This document shows, piece by piece, positions 29,339-37,430 of a stretch of DNA of 64,000 nt. This stretch comes from Fulvimarina manganoxydans. GTDB lineage: Bacteria; Pseudomonadota; Alphaproteobacteria; Rhizobiales; Rhizobiaceae. The notes beneath the pieces are model-generated. The model saw only the letters and a program-made list of their open reading frames with translations. It was not told the DNA's origin and searched no databases. How positions within the stretch are numbered: the stretch's first letter is position 1; every line of letters begins with the position of its first letter. The DNA is taken from positions 1 to 64,000 of the forward strand of contig NZ_FWXR01000003.1 of NCBI RefSeq assembly GCF_900176465.1, given 5' to 3'. Position numbers and translations under genes: made by a program.

Positions 29339-31837
29339 TTATTGCGGCGCCTGCCCGGAGTCCTCCGCCTGCTGCTCCTCGCCGGGCGGCATGCGGAAGA
29401 CCTGGCCGGGATAGATGCGGTTGGGGTCGCGGATCTGGTCGCCATTGGCGAGATAGATCACCGTGTAGCGCGAACCGCTGCCATAGCTGTCGCGGGAAAT
29501 CTGCCAGAGCGTGTCGCCCTTGCGGATGATGACGCGGCCGGTGGCGCTTTGAAGCGGCGCTTGGCTGATCGTGGGGACGCTGTCTTCGAGAGCGGCTGTG
29601 AGCGTCTCGGCGCCATCACCACTTGCGTCGCCTTGATCCTGAGACATCACCGCTTCGGTTTGGGCTGGGGTTGAGCTTGCGCTTGGCTGGCTTGTCTCCG
29701 TCTCCGATACCTCGCCCGAAGCAGGGGTGGCTTGGCGACTTGCGGCGTCTGTCTCGCGGCCACCTGTCGTCCCGGATTGGGCGGGCGCGGCGGAGCCGGG
29801 CTCGCTCGACACTTCCGCCACGTCCCGGCTTTCGTTCGAAACAGTCGCGTTCGATCCGTTGCGGGTCGGCACGTCTATGACCGGCTGGCTGTCAGTCTGG
29901 CTGTCATTTGTCTCTTGCGATGGCGTTGCCGCTGCGGCGTCGTTTGCTGGGGTCGGGACCGAGATGCTCCTTGGCTCAGACGGCGATAAAGCGGCCGGGA
30001 CCGATGATGCTGAAGCCGAAGAGGTGTCGCTGTCAGGCGCGTCCTGCTCGATGGTCGCAACCGCTTGTGCTGGCGAGATCGGCTCACCGGCCGAGTCCGA
30101 GGCTTGGCCAGCGCCCTGCCGAGCTGCACTTTGCACCGGCGCCTGTGAGCTGCCCGCTTCGGTCTCGGCCGAGGCGAGGGTTTTCGACCTGTTGGTGCTC
30201 GACGCGTCCCTGTCTTGGCCGCTCGCCGGCATCTCAAGCTTAGCCGATCTTTCAGGTTGAGTGCCAAAAGCGCCGTTCGACGCATGGCCTTCGACGACCT
30301 GCCGATCATCCGAAGCGCTTGGAGCTTCGTCCTGAACGGATGCGTTTTGGACGGTCCTAGCCTTATTCGGCGCCTGGGCGCTCTCGAAATCCGCGCTTGG
30401 CTTTGGCGCGACGGCCGACAGCGTCGTCCCGGCTGGCCGCAAGAAGGGGACTTCGACGCGGGACACCACGTCGCCGCCTCGGTCAAGCTGATCGGCGCGG
30501 ACCATGTAATCGCCAACCGGGATCGATGCGCTCGTCTGAGCGAGGAAACGGTTCGTCGGCGAAACCCGGTCTTCGGCGAGAAGCTTGTTGTCGAGATAGA
30601 CGCGAACGGTCGCACCGGCCGGAGCTTCGCCCGCAACGAATATCTTATCCCCGTCAATCTCCACCGCCTCGACGCGCAAGCTGACACTGGGTTCGGCGCT
30701 GTCTGAAGCGGGTGTCGGGTCGTCGCGACGCAGCAGGGCCGTTCCGCTCCCGTCCGCTTCGCTAGCGGCGCCGGTCTCGCCGGATGGGCGCGCGGCGTTG
30801 GATGCAGGCGGTGCGCTTGGATCCTCCGTCTTCGACGAGGCAAGATCGCCCGTCGACCCCTTGCTCTCGGGCGGCTCCATGGCGAGGCTCGTCGATGTCT
30901 CGGAAGTAGCGGGTTTCGAGGGCGCCTGAGATAGCGCGACTTCGGCCGTCTGGCTGTCTGCCGGCGAGCGCGAAGCATTTCCAGCGCCTGCGGGTTCATC
31001 CTCCGCCTTTGGCAATTCGAGAAGGCGCGAGGGGGCGTCGGGGGCCTCGACCATGGCGAGGAGCTGTTCGTTTCGGCCGGGCTCGGGGATGTCGATGATC
31101 GCGGTCTCGGCCGAGACCACCGGCTCTCCTTCGTTTGTTTCAGCCACGATCTTCACCGCATAGGGGCCGGGCGCGAGGTTTTCGCTCAGCACCACGACGA
31201 AATCGCCAGCCGCATCCGTTCGTTCGGTGCCGAGCGTCTTGTCGCCATTCTCCAAACGGATCATCGCATTGGCAGGGCCATGGCCGGCTACGACCATGGA
31301 GCCGTCCGGCTCGACCCGCAGGACGTCGAATGTCGGCAGGTCTGCAGGTGTCGGCGATGACTGCGCATCCGTCGTTGATGACGAAGGCTTGTCTTTTGCG
31401 GTCGCTGTCTCCGAAGACCTCGGCGTCTGCGAAAAGTCTGCCGTCTGCGGATCACCCTTCTCCTTTGCAGCTTCGGCGTCTTTCTCGGGCGTGATCTCTG
31501 CGCCGGGCTGCGCCTCCGCTCCAGTCGCGGCAAGGCGCTCGCCCAACGGTGTATCGGCGTCGGCCGAAGCGGTGACCGCCTCCTGCAAAGGCGACACGCT
31601 CTCTTCGGGATCTGCGGATGCCTCTTTTGCCCGGCTTGTCTTCTCCCCGGCGGAAGCCACATCCGCCGGCTCGTTTGCCGAGGCCAAGCCCGGAACCTCG
31701 CTCTCGCCGCCCGCCTCGTTGGCGGCGAGATCGGTCAGGCGGCTCTTTTCGGTTGTCAGCATGTGCCAATAGCCGGCAACGATCGCGGCGATGAGGACCA
31801 GACAGGCGGTGACGATGGCGAGAGCTCTGCGAGGCAT
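29339..31837 (-). CDS. Membrane-anchored LysM protein with Ig-like modules
   Basis: An 832-residue protein. One N-terminal membrane span (ALAIVTACLVLIAAIVAGYW, residues 5-24) anchors it, probably facing the periplasm. Residues about 170-250 (DVLRVEPDGSMVVAGHG...) and 385-468 (SLRVEAVEIDGDKIFVAGE...) are two related beta-rich bacterial Ig-like modules. Between and after them are long Ser/Ala/Glu/Thr-rich linkers. Residues 770-818 are a LysM domain (RKGDTLWQISRDSYGSG...YPGQVFRMPPG) that binds peptidoglycan. Such proteins are common and uncharacterised in Hyphomicrobiales. It is convergent with cobW, with 13 bases between the stops, and divergent from psd. Confidence 0.88.
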   Translation of the reverse strand: MPRRALAIVTACLVLIAAIVAGYWHMLTTEKSRLTDLAANEAGGESEVPGLASANEPADVASAGEKTSRAKEASADPEESVSPLQEAVTASADADTPLGERLAATGAEAQPGAEITPEKDAEAAKEKGDPQTADFSQTPRSSETATAKDKPSSSTTDAQSSPTPADLPTFDVLRVEPDGSMVVAGHGPANAMIRLENGDKTLGTERTDAAGDFVVVLSENLAPGPYAVKIVAETNEGEPVVSAETAIIDIPEPGRNEQLLAMVEAPDAPSRLLELPKAEDEPAGAGNASRSPADSQTAEVALSQAPSKPATSETSTSLAMEPPESKGSTGDLASSKTEDPSAPPASNAARPSGETGAASEADGSGTALLRRDDPTPASDSAEPSVSLRVEAVEIDGDKIFVAGEAPAGATVRVYLDNKLLAEDRVSPTNRFLAQTSASIPVGDYMVRADQLDRGGDVVSRVEVPFLRPAGTTLSAVAPKPSADFESAQAPNKARTVQNASVQDEAPSASDDRQVVEGHASNGAFGTQPERSAKLEMPASGQDRDASSTNRSKTLASAETEAGSSQAPVQSAARQGAGQASDSAGEPISPAQAVATIEQDAPDSDTSSASASSVPAALSPSEPRSISVPTPANDAAAATPSQETNDSQTDSQPVIDVPTRNGSNATVSNESRDVAEVSSEPGSAAPAQSGTTGGRETDAASRQATPASGEVSETETSQPSASSTPAQTEAVMSQDQGDASGDGAETLTAALEDSVPTISQAPLQSATGRVIIRKGDTLWQISRDSYGSGSRYTVIYLANGDQIRDPNRIYPGQVFRMPPGEEQQAEDSGQAPQ

Positions 31838-32078
31838 AGTCTTGGTGCTGTTTTGTCCGGTTTACGAAGAATGCGCGCCTCATCGGCGAGACGTCTTATT
31901 CTTCCAATAATCAAGGCTCAGCTTGGGAACAAGCGGCGAACTCTATGGAAGCAGTTGGCTCCCTTCGCAGCCGAAAGCGCTTGCCGATCCGACAAGGGGC
32001 TGCATAAGGCGGGTCGCCTGCCTATGTTTCAATAGAACTGAACCGATTGACCGATGACCCAGGGAGCTGCGCAGCGGC

Positions 32079-32777
32079 GTGCATATCTTCGATTCCATCC
32101 GCAACATTCTTGTACCGATCCATCCTGCGGGCCATCCGTTCATAGCAGTCTTCTTCGGCATCGCCGTCGTTCTGGGCCTGTTCTGGCAGCCGTTGTTCTG
32201 GTTCGGCTTGATCCTGACGCTTTGGTGCATTTATTTCTTTCGTGATCCGCAACGCGTCGGTCCGGTCTCGAACGACCTCGCCGTCAGCCCGGCCGATGGC
32301 CGCGTTTCGCTGGTGGGGCATGTGGTGCCGCCGGCGGAAATGGAGCTTGGCAGCGAGCCGCTGCTGCGCATTTCAGTCTTCATGAGCGTCTTCGACTGCC
32401 ATGTGAACCGGGCCCCTGTCGCCGGCACGCTCGAGCGGATCGCCTATCGCAAGGGCGAGTTCAAGAATGCCGAGCTCGACAAGGCGAGCGAGGTCAATGA
32501 GCGCAACTCCCTGGTTATTCAGAGCGTCCATGGTCCCGTGGGCGTGACGCAGATCGCCGGCTTGATCGCGCGTCGGATCATCTCCTGGCCGAAGGTTGGC
32601 GACGCATTGCAAACCGGCGAGCGCTTCGGCCTCATTCGCTTCGGCTCGCGGCTCGACATCTATCTGCCGAAAGGCTTCGTGCCGCGTGTCGCCGAAGGCC
32701 AGCTCGCTTATGCGGGCGAGACGGTCATCGCAGAATATGGCGATGAATTGCACGTCTGGCCCGTGAGGCGCGACTGA
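32079..32777 (+). CDS. psd: Phosphatidylserine decarboxylase (short, archaeal-type PSD-A)
   Basis: A 232-residue inner-membrane enzyme converting phosphatidylserine to phosphatidylethanolamine. Two hydrophobic segments lie at residues 20-52. The catalytic core has [36 protein letters not shown] (the family's His), RNSLVIQ and the self-cleavage pair Gly189-Ser190 in [12 protein letters not shown]. After cleavage the Ser becomes the pyruvoyl cofactor. The length fits the short PSD-A class of rhizobia. It starts at GTG 32079, with AGGGAG twelve bases upstream. It overlaps pssA by one base (TGATG), giving a coupled two-step pathway. Confidence 0.94.
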   Translation: MHIFDSIRNILVPIHPAGHPFIAVFFGIAVVLGLFWQPLFWFGLILTLWCIYFFRDPQRVGPVSNDLAVSPADGRVSLVGHVVPPAEMELGSEPLLRISVFMSVFDCHVNRAPVAGTLERIAYRKGEFKNAELDKASEVNERNSLVIQSVHGPVGVTQIAGLIARRIISWPKVGDALQTGERFGLIRFGSRLDIYLPKGFVPRVAEGQLAYAGETVIAEYGDELHVWPVRRD

Positions 32778-33622
32778 TGTCATTGGAAAATCTTTTTCCG
32801 CCTTTCGATCCGGGCCAGCCCGACGAGCCGAACGAGACCGGGCGCCGCCGCATCCCCTTTCGGCATATCGTGCCGAACCTCATCACCATTCTGGCCATCT
32901 GCGCCGGAATGACCGGTGTGCGCCTCGCTTTCGAGGGGCGTTTCGAGGCGGCGGTCGGCATGGTGCTCGGCGCGGCCTTGCTCGATGGCATCGACGGGCG
33001 CGTGGCTCGCCTTCTGAAAGGTCAGAGCCGTTTCGGCGCCGAGATGGACTCCCTCGCCGATATCGTCAATTTCGGCCTCGCGCCGGCCCTTGTGCTCTAT
33101 GCCTATATCCTGAAGGAAGCCGGGCCGTTCGGCTGGATCTGCGCACTGCTCTATACGTCCGGTTGCGCCCTTCGTCTGGCCCGCTTCAACACCATGCTCG
33201 ATGATCCGCACCGCCCGAAATGGCATTCGGCCTTCTTCGTCGGCGTTCCGGCTCCCGCCGGCGCGGGGCTCGCGCTTCTGCCGATGTATGTGAGCTTTAT
33301 CGGCATCAATATCGGCTTGCCCCAATTCACCGCCGGGGTCACCGCAGTCTATCTGGTGTTTGTTGGCCTTCTCATGTCGAGTCAGATCCCGACCTGGTCC
33401 GGCAAGGGCGCGGGGATTCGGGTGCCGCGCAATTATGCGATCCCGATCATCCTCGTTCTCGTTCTCTATGTGGCGACGCTACTCAGCTTCTTCTGGGAGA
33501 CGCTTACTCTGACGGTTCTCGCCTACTTCATCTCGATACCCTTCTCCTGGCGCGAATTTTCCAAGCGCACCAAGCGGGAGCGGCGGCTGGCTCCGGGTCG
33601 AGAGACCGGTCGGGCGGAGTAG
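32777..33622 (+). CDS. pssA: CDP-diacylglycerol--serine O-phosphatidyltransferase
   Basis: A 281-residue integral-membrane enzyme that makes phosphatidylserine from CDP-diacylglycerol and serine, the substrate of Psd. The CDP-alcohol phosphotransferase motif D-G-x2-A-R-x8-G-x3-D-x3-D is visible in DGRVARLLKGQSRFGAEMDS, then LAD. About eight hydrophobic segments follow, for example IVLVLYVATLLSFFWETLTL-like spans near the C-terminus. The N-terminal 30 residues are Pro/acidic and cytosolic; the C-terminus is Arg-rich. The ATG at 32777 overlaps the psd stop. Identity is secure from motif and partner. Confidence 0.95.
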   Translation: MSLENLFPPFDPGQPDEPNETGRRRIPFRHIVPNLITILAICAGMTGVRLAFEGRFEAAVGMVLGAALLDGIDGRVARLLKGQSRFGAEMDSLADIVNFGLAPALVLYAYILKEAGPFGWICALLYTSGCALRLARFNTMLDDPHRPKWHSAFFVGVPAPAGAGLALLPMYVSFIGINIGLPQFTAGVTAVYLVFVGLLMSSQIPTWSGKGAGIRVPRNYAIPIILVLVLYVATLLSFFWETLTLTVLAYFISIPFSWREFSKRTKRERRLAPGRETGRAE

Positions 33623-34003
33623 AGACGCGTCAAGATTTGATGGCGACAGGTGGTCTCATGTGGAGTTGGGCCTCCGCATGACGTTAGACGCACGAACAAA
33701 TACGTAGCCGGCCATCCAGATCGCGCCGAACGTCCCTTCACTCAGATCATTAACATATCATGTTGGGTGTCCGGCCGAGGACTGAAGCCGGCGAAAACGC
33801 TGGCCGGCTTGTCACGTCACGCCGCTGGGCTAGTCCATGCCGCCCGGCACCTCATCGACGTTTCTGCCGGGTGTGCTTGCGATGCGTGCGATCGGAGCGA
33901 TCGATCGCTCCCTCATCAAGCCTGATCCGGTGCATGCCGGCCGGTACGCGCCGATCAATCGTTTTGTCAGGCTGGTCGAACACACGGACGAAAGGATCGC
34001 CCT
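33623..34003. other. Intergenic region before the Crp/Fnr gene
   Basis: 381 bases. The left part follows pssA without a clear T-tailed hairpin. AT-rich TCATTAACATATCATG near 33748 could be a promoter element. A perfect 18-bp palindrome at 33894-33911 is listed separately. No gene is recognised; small frames here lack supporting motifs. Confidence 0.55.
33894..33911. promoter_or_regulatory. Perfect 18-bp palindrome upstream of the Crp/Fnr gene
   Basis: GGAGCGATCGATCGCTCC is fully self-complementary and lies 92 bases before the start at 34004. It may be an operator or the stem of an RNA hairpin with no loop. It does not resemble the TTGAT-type FNR box. Function is unproven. Confidence 0.45.
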
Positions 34004-34753
34004 ATGTTCAATCCGCTGGCACGAAAGCTATCGCTAGCGTGCGATTTCGAAGATGTCGACCGCCAGATCCTCGACGACATCATCTCGCAGTCGCGCAAGG
34101 TCGGCCCGCGCGAGGACATTATTCGCGAGGGTGATCTGCCGGACGACGTGCACCTCGTGATCGAGGGGTTTGCTTGCCGCTACAAAATCATGCCGAATGG
34201 CAACCGTCAGATCGTCGCCTTTCTCGTACCGGGCGACTTCTGCGATCTCCACGTCGCCATATTGGGCGAGATGGACCACAACATCGCGACACTCACCCCT
34301 TGTCGGATGGTGGAAATTCCGCGGGAGACCATCGAGGAGCTCACGACGAGCAATCCGCGCATCACTCGTGCCTTCTGGTGGGCGACTCTTGTCGACGAGG
34401 CGGTGCTGCGTGAATGGCTGGCCGGAATGGGGCAGAGATCGGCCGATCGACAACTGGCCCATCTCATTTGCGAACTCTATCTGCGGCTGAAATCCGTCGG
34501 GCTCGTCAACGACCACAGCTTCCAAATGCCATTGACCCAACAGGAACTGGGCGATGCCATGGGTCTGTCGATCGTTCATACGAACCGGATGATGACCGAA
34601 CTCCGAACGCGACAGTTCGTCTCGATCCAGGGCCGCCAAATCCGGATCCTCGATGTCGAAGGACTGACCGAATTCGCTCAGTTCAACCCGAACTATCTGC
34701 ATCTGAAACGGCACAGGGCGCCGGACGAAGTCCAAGCGTTTTTCGGCGATTGA
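34004..34753 (+). CDS. Crp/Fnr-family transcriptional regulator
   Basis: A 249-residue cyclic-nucleotide-binding-fold regulator. The sensor domain spans about residues 10-140 (KVGPREDIIREGDLPDDVHLVIEGFACRY... then FLVPGDFCDLH). The winged helix is residues 180-235, with LTQQELGDAMGLSIVHTNRMM as the recognition region. It lacks the N-terminal Cys cluster of oxygen-sensing FNR, so it is not an Fe-S sensor. It belongs to the large Hyphomicrobiales group of unassigned Crp/Fnr proteins. The ligand is unknown. The nearby small DUF6894 gene lies 72 bp downstream and may be a target or cotranscribed. Confidence 0.9.
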   Translation: MFNPLARKLSLACDFEDVDRQILDDIISQSRKVGPREDIIREGDLPDDVHLVIEGFACRYKIMPNGNRQIVAFLVPGDFCDLHVAILGEMDHNIATLTPCRMVEIPRETIEELTTSNPRITRAFWWATLVDEAVLREWLAGMGQRSADRQLAHLICELYLRLKSVGLVNDHSFQMPLTQQELGDAMGLSIVHTNRMMTELRTRQFVSIQGRQIRILDVEGLTEFAQFNPNYLHLKRHRAPDEVQAFFGD

Positions 34754-34825
34754 AAACGAGCCGTTCGATCGAGACAGCGCCCGCTTTCGGACGATACGCG
34801 GCTCACGAACGAACCCGGAGGCCCC

Positions 34826-35077
34826 ATGGCCCGCTATTTCTTCGACGTTCAGGACGGCCCGGATTTCGTCAAGGACGAGGACGGGCATGACTGCGCTGCC
34901 ATCAGCGATGTGCGGATTGCGGCGATGAAGGCACTTCCGGCGATGATCGGAGCAAGAATTCCCGACGGAGACGGCTATCGCGTCAGCGTCATCGTTCGCG
35001 ATGATGAGGACCATGCCATCTATCGCGCGTCCTTGACGCTCGAATCGACCTGGTTGTCCAACCGAGATGGGCAATAA
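34826..35077 (+). CDS. DUF6894 family protein
   Basis: An 83-residue protein starting MARYFFDVQDGPDFVKDEDG, the hallmark of DUF6894, a small family common in Hyphomicrobiales. The strand-rich C-terminus YRVSVIVRDDEDHAIYRASLTLES completes it. Function is unknown; members often sit beside stress-response or regulatory genes. GGAGGCCCC precedes the ATG. It lies between the Crp/Fnr and MarR genes on the same strand. Confidence 0.85.
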   Translation: MARYFFDVQDGPDFVKDEDGHDCAAISDVRIAAMKALPAMIGARIPDGDGYRVSVIVRDDEDHAIYRASLTLESTWLSNRDGQ

Positions 35078-35221
35078 GCAGTTGCAAACCGAACCCGGAT
35101 AACTGCATCGAATCACACTTCCATAGCCGGGAAAAAGAACATACCGTTAGCTTATGATAAAGCCATAGTCCGTATTTCGTGCGACCCTTTGTCGTCTCCT
35201 CATGAAGAAGGACGGTACGTC

Positions 35222-35419
35222 ATGAGCGAAATACTCGAAACTGAAATAGTAACGGAGCTTGATCGGGCCTCGATCAGCGGCTGCGGCGTCTCCTTGTCTG
35301 AAGGAACACGTCGGATCGCCCGTCGAATGCCCATCGCCGATCAAAACGCCTTAGCTTTCATCGAGCGTCGTCTGCTTAAGGAAGCCGCTGCGCGTGGTCT
35401 TCCTGTGAGGTTGCCATGA
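35222..35419 (+). CDS. Small hypothetical protein translationally coupled to MarR gene
   Basis: A 65-residue protein, mixed-charge and probably helical at the C-terminus (MPIADQNALAFIERRLLKEAAARG). I do not recognise it. AAGAAGGA lies upstream of the ATG at 35222. Its stop overlaps the MarR start by 4 bp (ATGA at 35416-35419), which argues that it is translated. It could be a partner or a leader-type coupling gene for the MarR protein. An in-frame ATG at 35189 lacks a ribosome site. Confidence 0.62.
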   Translation: MSEILETEIVTELDRASISGCGVSLSEGTRRIARRMPIADQNALAFIERRLLKEAAARGLPVRLP

Positions 35420-35904
35420 GCACCATGACAAGCATGAATTCGTCCGGCGTCGATGCGCTCAATGCGAATTCAGCGGGCATGGTGCCGTCGCTGATCAGCA
35501 TCATCAAATGCAGCCGCGTGTTGATCGAGCTTCGGCTTGCCGACCTCGGAATCCGTGCCGGCCAGGATCATCTTCTCGTCGCGCTGGACCCAGACGGCGA
35601 ACCCGTCTTGACATCGCGGCTTGCCGACACGATCGGCGTTCGAGCCTCGACGGCCTCGAAAATGCTCGACCGGCTCGAGATGCGCGGCTTTATCCGCCGG
35701 GGCGAGAGCCTCACCGATCGTCGCCATACGACCGTCTGCCTCACTGAGGAAGGCCGGATCATGCGAGAGCGGATCGAGGCGGTCTGGGACGATGTGGAGC
35801 GTTACATCTTCCATGGTCAGTCCGACGACGTCGTCTCGGATGTGCGCCGGACGACCGCACAGCTCGAAAGCATTCTCGACGAGCGGCTTCGGCGTTTGCG
35901 TTGA
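35416..35904 (+). CDS. MarR-family transcriptional regulator
   Basis: A 162-residue winged-helix regulator. The N-terminal helix region is MVPSLISIIKCSRVLIE. The DNA-binding part is VLTSRLADTIGVRASTASKMLDRLE, with the wing RRGESLTDRRHTTVCLTEEGRIM containing the conserved DxRxxxxxLT pattern. The C-terminal helix supports dimerisation. The gene overlaps the upstream small gene by 4 bp. No effector or target can be deduced; the usual adjacent efflux or catabolic gene is absent. A hairpin at 36076 ends the transcript. Confidence 0.9.
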   Translation: MSTMTSMNSSGVDALNANSAGMVPSLISIIKCSRVLIELRLADLGIRAGQDHLLVALDPDGEPVLTSRLADTIGVRASTASKMLDRLEMRGFIRRGESLTDRRHTTVCLTEEGRIMRERIEAVWDDVERYIFHGQSDDVVSDVRRTTAQLESILDERLRRLR

Positions 35905-36075
35905 TGGGGCAGCTCCGGGCGCTTCGAGAACGGGCAGGCCGATGAAACGTCCAAATCGCGCGCCCGGCCCTTGGGTCCGCGGACGGTTGCTTGATTCCGC
36001 CGAACAGGTGAACTGATCCGCAGGGCCAATCCCCATTTCGGGAAGGGTTCGAACGCTACTTGGCCTGTCGCCTGT

Positions 36076-36105
36076 CGCCGGGCCTCTCCGAAACAAGGCC
36101 CGGCG
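36076..36105. terminator. Hairpin between convergent MarR and HWE kinase genes
   Basis: CGCCGGGCCT and AGGCCCGGCG pair perfectly over 10 bp around CTCCGAAACA. No T-run follows on either strand. Its position between two convergent stops favours a role in ending transcription. Confidence 0.6.
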
Positions 36106-36157
36106 GCTGAAGAGCCAGTCTTGTTGCAGCGTGGGCGCGTTGAAGCCCTGAAGCCGA

Positions 36158-37234
36158 TCATAGAGCGGCACGAATGGAATCGGCTGGCGGCAGCGGAATG
36201 ATCGCTGTGACGTGAAGGCCGGTTCGAGCGAAATCCATCTTCACTCTGCCGTCCATTTCCTGGGCCGCAATCCTATCAATGACGAGCGTGCCAAACCCAC
36301 GCCGCTCGATCGGTCCGAGTTCAGGCCCGCCGCTCTCATTCCATTCGAGGGTCAGCAGTCGAGCCTCTGCCTCCTCCGCCACGCTCCAGCGCACGTCCAC
36401 ATGGCCGGTCCCGACCGAAAACGCACCATATTTGGCGGCATTCGTCGCCAATTCATGCAGCATCATCGACAGGGAGAGCGCTCCTTGTGGCCAAAGAAGG
36501 ACACGAGGGCCCGTGATCGTCGCATTTGAGGCTGTCTGATCAAGGAAGGGGGCAAGCGATTCCTGCACCAGCTGCCGGAGGGTCGCGGGTTCGTGATAGT
36601 CGCCGGCAAGGGCTTCATGCGCGCGAGACAGCGCCTGGATACGGTCGGAAAAGGACGTCACGAACGTGCTGAGGTCTGTCGCTTGGCGGCTGGTCAGGCT
36701 GACTATCGCGCGCACCTTGGCAAGGACGTTCTTAACCCGATGATCAAGCTCACGAAGCAGGAACTTCAAATGAACCTGCTGTTCCTCGTAGCGGATGATC
36801 TGGTCGCGGACCTGCCATTGCCTTTGCCGATCGCGGACGAGACGACGAAGGGCCGAGCCGATCTCGCCCCCTCGGGCGGGGCGTTGCATGATCAGACAGT
36901 CGATCGCGGGCTCAAGGCTGCGAATGAGCGATAACGTCTCTGACGGCCGGTCCACCTCGTCGAGAAGCAAAAGGGTCGGCATCGAGGCCCAGACCGGCTG
37001 ACGCCGCAGGCCGTCTCGCAAGACCTCGATCATCTTTCCGCGCAAGCTTTCCTCAGTCAGTACGAGGACGAAAGCTTCGTTGCCGATGGCATGAGCCAGT
37101 TCGGTCAAATCCTCGATGGCGACCGCCGCCATGCCGTGATCCTCGGCTATTCGCTTCAAGACCGACGCATCGCGCCCGAACGGCGCGAAGACGACCACTT
37201 GCACCTCTTCGTTTGCGGCCTCGTCTCCCTTCAT
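36158..37234 (-). CDS. HWE-family sensor histidine kinase with N-terminal pseudo-receiver
   Basis: A 358-residue soluble kinase. Residues 10-135 form a receiver-like alpha/beta domain, but the phospho-acceptor position is occupied by VLVLTEES rather than Asp, so it is probably a pseudo-receiver. Residues 150-190 are a helical H-box, LLRELDHRVKNVLAKVRAIV, with His165 as phospho-acceptor. The ATP-binding part has MMLHELATNAAKYG (about 258-270) and the WNE at 298-300 that defines HWE kinases. There is no transmembrane sensor. It lies downstream of kaiC on the same strand, separated by 196 bp, and the two probably form one signalling unit. ATG 37234 with AAAGGGG upstream; ATG 37303 is possible. 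Confidence 0.9.
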   Translation of the reverse strand: MKGDEAANEEVQVVVFAPFGRDASVLKRIAEDHGMAAVAIEDLTELAHAIGNEAFVLVLTEESLRGKMIEVLRDGLRRQPVWASMPTLLLLDEVDRPSETLSLIRSLEPAIDCLIMQRPARGGEIGSALRRLVRDRQRQWQVRDQIIRYEEQQVHLKFLLRELDHRVKNVLAKVRAIVSLTSRQATDLSTFVTSFSDRIQALSRAHEALAGDYHEPATLRQLVQESLAPFLDQTASNATITGPRVLLWPQGALSLSMMLHELATNAAKYGAFSVGTGHVDVRWSVAEEAEARLLTLEWNESGGPELGPIERRGFGTLVIDRIAAQEMDGRVKMDFARTGLHVTAIIPLPPADSIRAAL

Positions 37235-37430
37235 CTTTCGCGTCCCCTTTGCCCGTACCCCGTTTGCGAGCCGGTCGTCGTCTTCGAGACGCGCTGGAAG
37301 CACTGTCTGGGCGGGCGCCTATCTGAGGCGCGATCCGAGTGGGTGAAGCGCTCGGCCGGGGCACGGCGCCCCAAAGCCGGGTCGGAAGGATTCGGCTCAT
37401 CCAACCGGCGAGTGAGACGAGACGTTTGCC

